Assembly: GCF_004023625.1 (NCBI RefSeq)
Contig: NZ_RPDJ01000034.1
Span: forward strand, 1 to 64,000
DNA length: 64,000 nt
Reading direction: 5' to 3'
Source: Streptomyces cavernae
GTDB lineage: Bacteria > Actinomycetota > Actinomycetes > Streptomycetales > Streptomycetaceae
Shown here: positions 60,290 through 64,000 of the stretch, piece after piece
Layout of the letters: each line of letters starts with the position of its first letter
Position numbering within the stretch: the first letter of the stretch is position 1
Notes under the pieces: generated by a model
Seen by the model: only the letters and a program-made list of their open reading frames with translations
What the model was told of the DNA's origin: nothing
The model's database searches: none
Program-made: the position numbers and the translations under genes

Positions 60290-61042
60290 CTAACCCTGCG
60301 GGCCGCCGAAGCACAGCCGCACGACCGGTAGGCACATGCCGGGATTCCTGGGCTGTTGAGGGCCGTCCGCGGCGGGGGACGACGTGCCCGGGGCCGGGGT
60401 GAAGCTCCTGGTGGGTTCGGGGGCCGTGGAACCGGCGGGTGGTACGGAGGTCGCGCCCGGGATGCCGGTGGGGTCCGGGGTCGCGGTCGGGACGGGGAGC
60501 TGGGCCGCGGCCAGGGAGGAGACCGCGCGGGGGATCCCCGCTGCTCCGGGGGCCGAGGACACGGCCGGGAGCCCTCGCGGGACGGCACCGGTGTCACCCT
60601 GTTCGCCGGCCCTGTCACGTGGCTGGTCACCGGCGTCGGTGCCGGTCTCGGTGGTCGTTTCCGTGGGGGCGGCGGTGGCAGCGGCCGGTGTCGCGCGGGC
60701 GGTGACCACGACCTCTCCGGGGGTGTCGACGACCGTGTCGGCGCTCGGGCCCACCGCGATGTCCGCCGTGCCCGACTCCGGCGCGACGCGCGCCAGGCTC
60801 AGGGCGCCCGCGGCGAGGGCGAGGCCGCCGACGGCGTAGAAGCTCCGCAGGGGGCGGGGTTTGCGGTGCCGTCCGCGCACGTCCCTCGTCTCTCGCGCCT
60901 GTCGCACCTCTGGCACCTCAGCACCTCTCGCATCGCTCGGGGCCCCCGTTCCGAGGGCGCGCGCCGGCCCGTCCGGCGCGCTGTGCGGTGCGCACGCTAT
61001 GGGCGCGGGGGACGCCGAGGCAGGTGTTACGGGAGGAGTCAC
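60290..61042 (-). CDS. Single-helix Pro/Thr-rich protein of unknown function
   Basis: A protein of up to 250 residues with a polar Arg-rich N-terminus (RGRHRKPRPLRSFYAVGG), one hydrophobic helix (LALAAGALSLARVA), and an extracellular part dominated by Pro, Ala, Thr and Gly. It ends with MCLPVVRLCFGGPQG, where two Cys could form a disulfide. No family is recognised. Start (GTG 61042) is uncertain. It is convergent with cya and divergent from the enoyl-CoA hydratase. Confidence 0.6.
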   Translation of the reverse strand: MTPPVTPASASPAPIACAPHSAPDGPARALGTGAPSDARGAEVPEVRQARETRDVRGRHRKPRPLRSFYAVGGLALAAGALSLARVAPESGTADIAVGPSADTVVDTPGEVVVTARATPAAATAAPTETTTETGTDAGDQPRDRAGEQGDTGAVPRGLPAVSSAPGAAGIPRAVSSLAAAQLPVPTATPDPTGIPGATSVPPAGSTAPEPTRSFTPAPGTSSPAADGPQQPRNPGMCLPVVRLCFGGPQG

Positions 61043-61139
61043 CCGAACGAGGGCCCCGGACTCGGCTTCTGGTCATCCGCTCATTCGGCTGAGATGATCG
61101 GCCGGGCATATGGTTAACCATCGTTAACGGGAGAGGGTC

Positions 61140-61940
61140 ATGACTGAGGAGCAGCAGCGGTACGGGGAGTTCGTGGCCGTGCGGCGGCACGGTCACGTCG
61201 CGGAACTCGTGCTGGACCGTCCCAAGGCCATGAACGCGGTCTCCACCGAGATGGCCCGCTCGCTCACGGCGGCCTGCGCTGCGCTCGGCGCCGACCGCCA
61301 GGCGCGTGTCGTCGTGCTCACCTCCACACACGAGCGTGCCTTCTGCGTCGGCGCCGACCTCAAGGAGCGCAACTCCTTCACCGACGCGGACCTGCTCCGT
61401 CAGCGACCCGTGACCCGCGCCGCCTACACGGGCGTCCTGGAGCTGCCCATGCCCACCGTCGCCGCCGTGCACGGCTTCGCGCTGGGCGGTGGGTTCGAGA
61501 TCGCGCTGGCCTGCGATCTCATCGTCGCCGACGGTACGGCGGTGCTGGGGCTGCCCGAGGTCTCGGTCGGCGTGATCCCGGGCGGTGGCGGCACCCAGCT
61601 CCTGCCGCGCCGGGTCGGCTCCGCCCGTGCGGCCGAGCTGATCTTCACCGCCCGTCGAGTGAAGGCGCAGGAGGCGCTGGACCTGGGCCTGATCGACACC
61701 CTGGTCGAACCCGGCCGGGACCGTGTGGAATCCCTCGCCCTGGCCGCCCGTATCGCGGCGAACTCCCCCGTGGGTCTGCGCGCCGCCAAGCGTGCGCTGC
61801 GTCTGGGGGACGGACTGGACCTGCGGGCGGGCCTGGAGGTGGAGGATGCGGCCTGGCGCACGACGGCCTTCTCCGGTGACCGGGCCGAGGGGGTCGCGGC
61901 CTTCAACGAGAAGCGGGACCCGCAGTGGCCGGGGGAGTAG
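61140..61940 (+). CDS. Enoyl-CoA hydratase/isomerase
   Basis: A 266-residue crotonase. The oxyanion-hole segments are AFCVGADLKERN and AAVHGFALGGGFEIALACDLIVA, and the catalytic Glu region is LGLPEVSVGVIPGGGGTQLLPR. It would hydrate enoyl-CoA in fatty-acid breakdown; the precise substrate is unclear. ATG 61140 follows GGGAGAGGG. Confidence 0.92.
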   Translation: MTEEQQRYGEFVAVRRHGHVAELVLDRPKAMNAVSTEMARSLTAACAALGADRQARVVVLTSTHERAFCVGADLKERNSFTDADLLRQRPVTRAAYTGVLELPMPTVAAVHGFALGGGFEIALACDLIVADGTAVLGLPEVSVGVIPGGGGTQLLPRRVGSARAAELIFTARRVKAQEALDLGLIDTLVEPGRDRVESLALAARIAANSPVGLRAAKRALRLGDGLDLRAGLEVEDAAWRTTAFSGDRAEGVAAFNEKRDPQWPGE

Positions 61941-61989
61941 GCGCGGGACCGACATAACAAACTCCCCCAAACCTACCTAACCTGGAGTA

Positions 61990-63111
61990 ATGGGAGAGAA
62001 CGCACGGCTACGAGCCGTGGTGGCGCTGGCGCAGGGGATGGCGGCGGCGCACACCCCGCGCGAGTGCTGGCGTGCCGCCGCGCAGGGAACCTGTCGGGCC
62101 CTCTGCGGCTCCTTCGCCGCACTCTCCGTATGGGAACGCGACCTCGGCCGCCTCCGCGTCCTGGTGAACTCCGGCGACCGCACCCCGGGCGAGGAGGAGT
62201 TCCCGGAGCACGAGTCCTACCCGGTCAACCGGTTCCCCGAGATCACCGAGTTCCTCCACGACCGCTGGGCCACGGGCGGCGAAGCCGACGCCTGGGTCGA
62301 GACCGCGGCCGGCGACGCGTCGGACCCACGCGTCGCCAACCTCCGAAGACGGGGCCGCGGCTGCTGCATAGTCGCGCCCGTCGTACTGCACGGCCGCGCC
62401 TGGGGCGAGCTCTACGTCGCCCGCCCGCCCGACGCTCCCGTCTTCGGCTCCGAGGACGCGGACTTCGCCACCGTCCTCGCCGCCGTGGTCGCCGCGGGCA
62501 TCGCCCAGACCGAGCGCCTGGAAGAGGTCCGCCAACTCGCCTTCACCGACGCCCTCACCGGTCTCGCCAACCGCCGCGCCGTCGACGTCTGCCTCGACGA
62601 GGCCATCGAACGTCACCGCAAGGAGCATGTCGTGGTCAGCCTCGCCGTCTGCGACCTCAACGGACTCAAGCACGTCAACGACACCTGCGGCCACGCCGTC
62701 GGCGACCGTCTCCTGGAGCGCTTCGGCTCCGTGCTCTCGCTGTGCGGAGCCATGCTCCCCGATGCGCTGGCCGCCCGCCTGGGCGGCGACGAGTTCTGCC
62801 TCCTCGCGGTCGGACCGCCCGCCGACGAAATGGTGGGCGCCGCCGCCGAACTCTGCCGCCGCGCGTCCTGCCTCGACCTCGGCGAGGGCGTCTCCTGCGG
62901 AGTCGCCTCCACCGGCGACCCCATCGGGCCGGTGCACTCGGCCCGCCGGCTGTTCCGGCTGGCGGACGCCGCGCAGTACCGGGCGAAGGCGGTCCGGGCG
63001 ACCGGGCCGGTCGTGGCGGGCCGTGCGGGACCGGACGACCCGGTCGTCCTGCTGGCCGACGCTCCGCCTCCCGTGGCCGGGGAGCGCCGCACCTTCCGCG
63101 GCCGCCCCTGA
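61990..63111 (+). CDS. GAF-GGDEF diguanylate cyclase
   Basis: A 373-residue cytosolic protein. Residues about 10-175 form a GAF-like sensor (VVAPVVLHGRAWGELYVARP is its usual end). The GGDEF domain spans about 185-340 with FTDALTGLANRRAVDVCL, VCDLNGLKHVNDTCGH (metal Asp) and the intact LGGDEFCLL. The RxxD inhibitory site five residues upstream is absent (LPDA in its place), so product inhibition may be lost. It should synthesise cyclic di-GMP, a key developmental signal in Streptomyces. GGAG precedes ATG 61990. Confidence 0.9.
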   Translation: MGENARLRAVVALAQGMAAAHTPRECWRAAAQGTCRALCGSFAALSVWERDLGRLRVLVNSGDRTPGEEEFPEHESYPVNRFPEITEFLHDRWATGGEADAWVETAAGDASDPRVANLRRRGRGCCIVAPVVLHGRAWGELYVARPPDAPVFGSEDADFATVLAAVVAAGIAQTERLEEVRQLAFTDALTGLANRRAVDVCLDEAIERHRKEHVVVSLAVCDLNGLKHVNDTCGHAVGDRLLERFGSVLSLCGAMLPDALAARLGGDEFCLLAVGPPADEMVGAAAELCRRASCLDLGEGVSCGVASTGDPIGPVHSARRLFRLADAAQYRAKAVRATGPVVAGRAGPDDPVVLLADAPPPVAGERRTFRGRP

Positions 63112-63232
63112 CTCCGGCGGCGGCCGATCCCCGAGCCCGCGCCCCCCGCCGCGTGCCCCCAGGGGCCCCGGTAAGGGGCAGGTCCCGGGACCGCTAGTGA
63201 CATCATCGAATTCAACCCCTACGCTCCTGAAT

Positions 63233-64000
63233 ATGAATATGCACACTGTGGTGGTGGGGACGTCCGGTGTCACCGCGTCCGACGTCGTTGCCGTGGCGCG
63301 CGCGGGCGCTCGCGTGGAGCTGTCCGCCGAGGCCGTCTCCGCGCTGCGCGCGGCGCGCGCGATCGTGGACGCGCTGGCCGCCAAGCCGGACCCGGTCTAC
63401 GGCGTGAGCACCGGCTTCGGCGCCCTGGCGACCCGGCACATCAGCCAGGAACTGCGTGCGCAGTTGCAGCGCAACATCGTCCGCTCGCACGCGGCGGGGA
63501 TGGGTGCGCGCGTGGAGCGTGAGGTCGTCCGCGCGCTGGTGTTCCTCCGGCTCAAGACCGTCTGCTCCGGCCACACGGGCGTCCGCCCGGAGGTCGCGCA
63601 GACCATGGCCGACCTGCTGAACGCCGGTATCACCCCCGTCGTGCACGAGTACGGCTCGCTCGGCTGCTCGGGCGACCTCGCCCCGCTGTCCCACTGCGCC
63701 CTCACCCTGATGGGCGAGGGGGAGGCGGAAGGTCCGGACGGGACCGTGCGCCCCGCCGCCGAACTCCTCGCCGAGCACGGGATCACGCCCGTCGAGCTGC
63801 GCGAGAAGGAAGGCCTCGCCCTGCTGAACGGCACCGACGGCATGCTCGGCATGCTGATCATGGCCCTCGCCGACCTCGACCTGCTCTACAAGTCCGCCGA
63901 CGTCACGGCCGCCCTGTCCCTGGAGGCCCTCCTCGGCACCGACAAGGTCCTCGCCCCCGAACTGCACGCCATCCGCCCGCACCCGGGCCAGGCGGCCAGC
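63233..64000 (+). CDS. hutH: Histidine ammonia-lyase, 5' part (runs off the window)
   Basis: At least 256 residues of HutH, which deaminates L-histidine to urocanate. Seen are YGVSTGFGALATRHIS, LQRNIVRSHAAGMG and the MIO cofactor region GSLGCSGDLAPLSHCAL, where the triad is Cys145-Ser146-Gly147 in place of the usual Ala-Ser-Gly. LLNGTDGMLG follows. ATG 63233 (or 63239) lies within MNMHTVVVG. The 3' end is outside the window. Confidence 0.93.
   Translation, partial: MNMHTVVVGTSGVTASDVVAVARAGARVELSAEAVSALRAARAIVDALAAKPDPVYGVSTGFGALATRHISQELRAQLQRNIVRSHAAGMGARVEREVVRALVFLRLKTVCSGHTGVRPEVAQTMADLLNAGITPVVHEYGSLGCSGDLAPLSHCALTLMGEGEAEGPDGTVRPAAELLAEHGITPVELREKEGLALLNGTDGMLGMLIMALADLDLLYKSADVTAALSLEALLGTDKVLAPELHAIRPHPGQAAS

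Noticed and set aside
55837..60630. A 1597-codon minus-strand open frame covering pccB, birA and cya
   Set aside because: Only its 3' part (pccB) is protein-like. The rest runs antisense to birA and cya and is low-complexity R/P/S, an effect of high GC.

Overview
The window is high-GC actinobacterial chromosome, almost certainly Streptomyces. Genes are packed with GTG and TTG starts and strong third-position GC. Hallmarks include afsQ1/afsQ2/sigQ, an acyl-CoA carboxylase epsilon subunit, an LpdA-type quinone reductase and a C-S-G type histidine ammonia-lyase. From memory, the order (nucleoside ABC operon, cdd, deoA, add, afsQ2-afsQ1-sigQ, deoC, phosphosugar mutase, punA, lpdA, deoR, accA, pccB, birA, cya, enoyl-CoA hydratase, GGDEF, hutH) resembles the SCO4880s-SCO4930s core region of S. 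coelicolor. I see no IS element, prophage, CRISPR array, tRNA or rRNA.

Layout. 0-1.5 kb: M20 amidohydrolase. 1.7-11.3 kb: nucleoside uptake and breakdown, with two BMP-type lipoproteins, one ABC ATPase, two permeases, cytidine deaminase and thymidine phosphorylase. 11.4-23.1 kb: accessory and regulatory genes, with a NarL-type two-component pair, serine hydrolase, AEC carrier, Uma2 protein, STAS protein, SigX5-like sigma factor, MFS/LysR divergent pair, TetR/hydrolase divergent pair and a second alpha/beta hydrolase. 23.2-24.4 kb: adenosine deaminase. 24.5-30 kb: small secreted and membrane proteins, then the lipoprotein-afsQ2-afsQ1 operon divergent from sigQ. 30-34.6 kb: uridine-kinase-like protein, secreted protein, and an MFS pump plus FMN reductase divergent from a TetR. 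34.7-38 kb: deoC-aldehyde dehydrogenase-truncated aldehyde dehydrogenase operon. 38.3-42.3 kb: PH-domain membrane protein and two FG-GAP beta-propeller proteins. 42.7-45.4 kb: phosphosugar mutase and punA. 45.5-49.3 kb: small orphan, GGCT-like protein, lpdA and a DeoR regulator. 49.4-50.9 kb: an EACC1-domain protein with a membrane protein. 51-58.5 kb: acyl-CoA carboxylase alpha, Maf, MmpB-like peptide, DUF4142, epsilon and beta subunits, birA. 58.7-64 kb: class III nucleotide cyclase, enoyl-CoA hydratase, diguanylate cyclase and the 5' part of hutH.

How the genes work together. The transporter imports nucleosides. Cdd and Add deaminate them. DeoA and PunA phosphorolyse them. The mutase would convert (deoxy)ribose-1-P to the 5-P form. 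DeoC splits deoxyribose-5-P to glyceraldehyde-3-P and acetaldehyde, and the aldehyde dehydrogenase oxidises the acetaldehyde. The main unifying signal I found is a palindrome, CTACGCGCGTAG or a close variant (GTCTACGCGCGTTAC), at six promoters: both lipoproteins, the ABC operon, add, deoC and punA. At each site its right half runs into the likely -10 hexamer. This predicts one repressor for the whole salvage system; the DeoR gene at 48.3 kb is a candidate. A second striking trait is that many intergenic gaps are filled with unrelated short tandem repeats.
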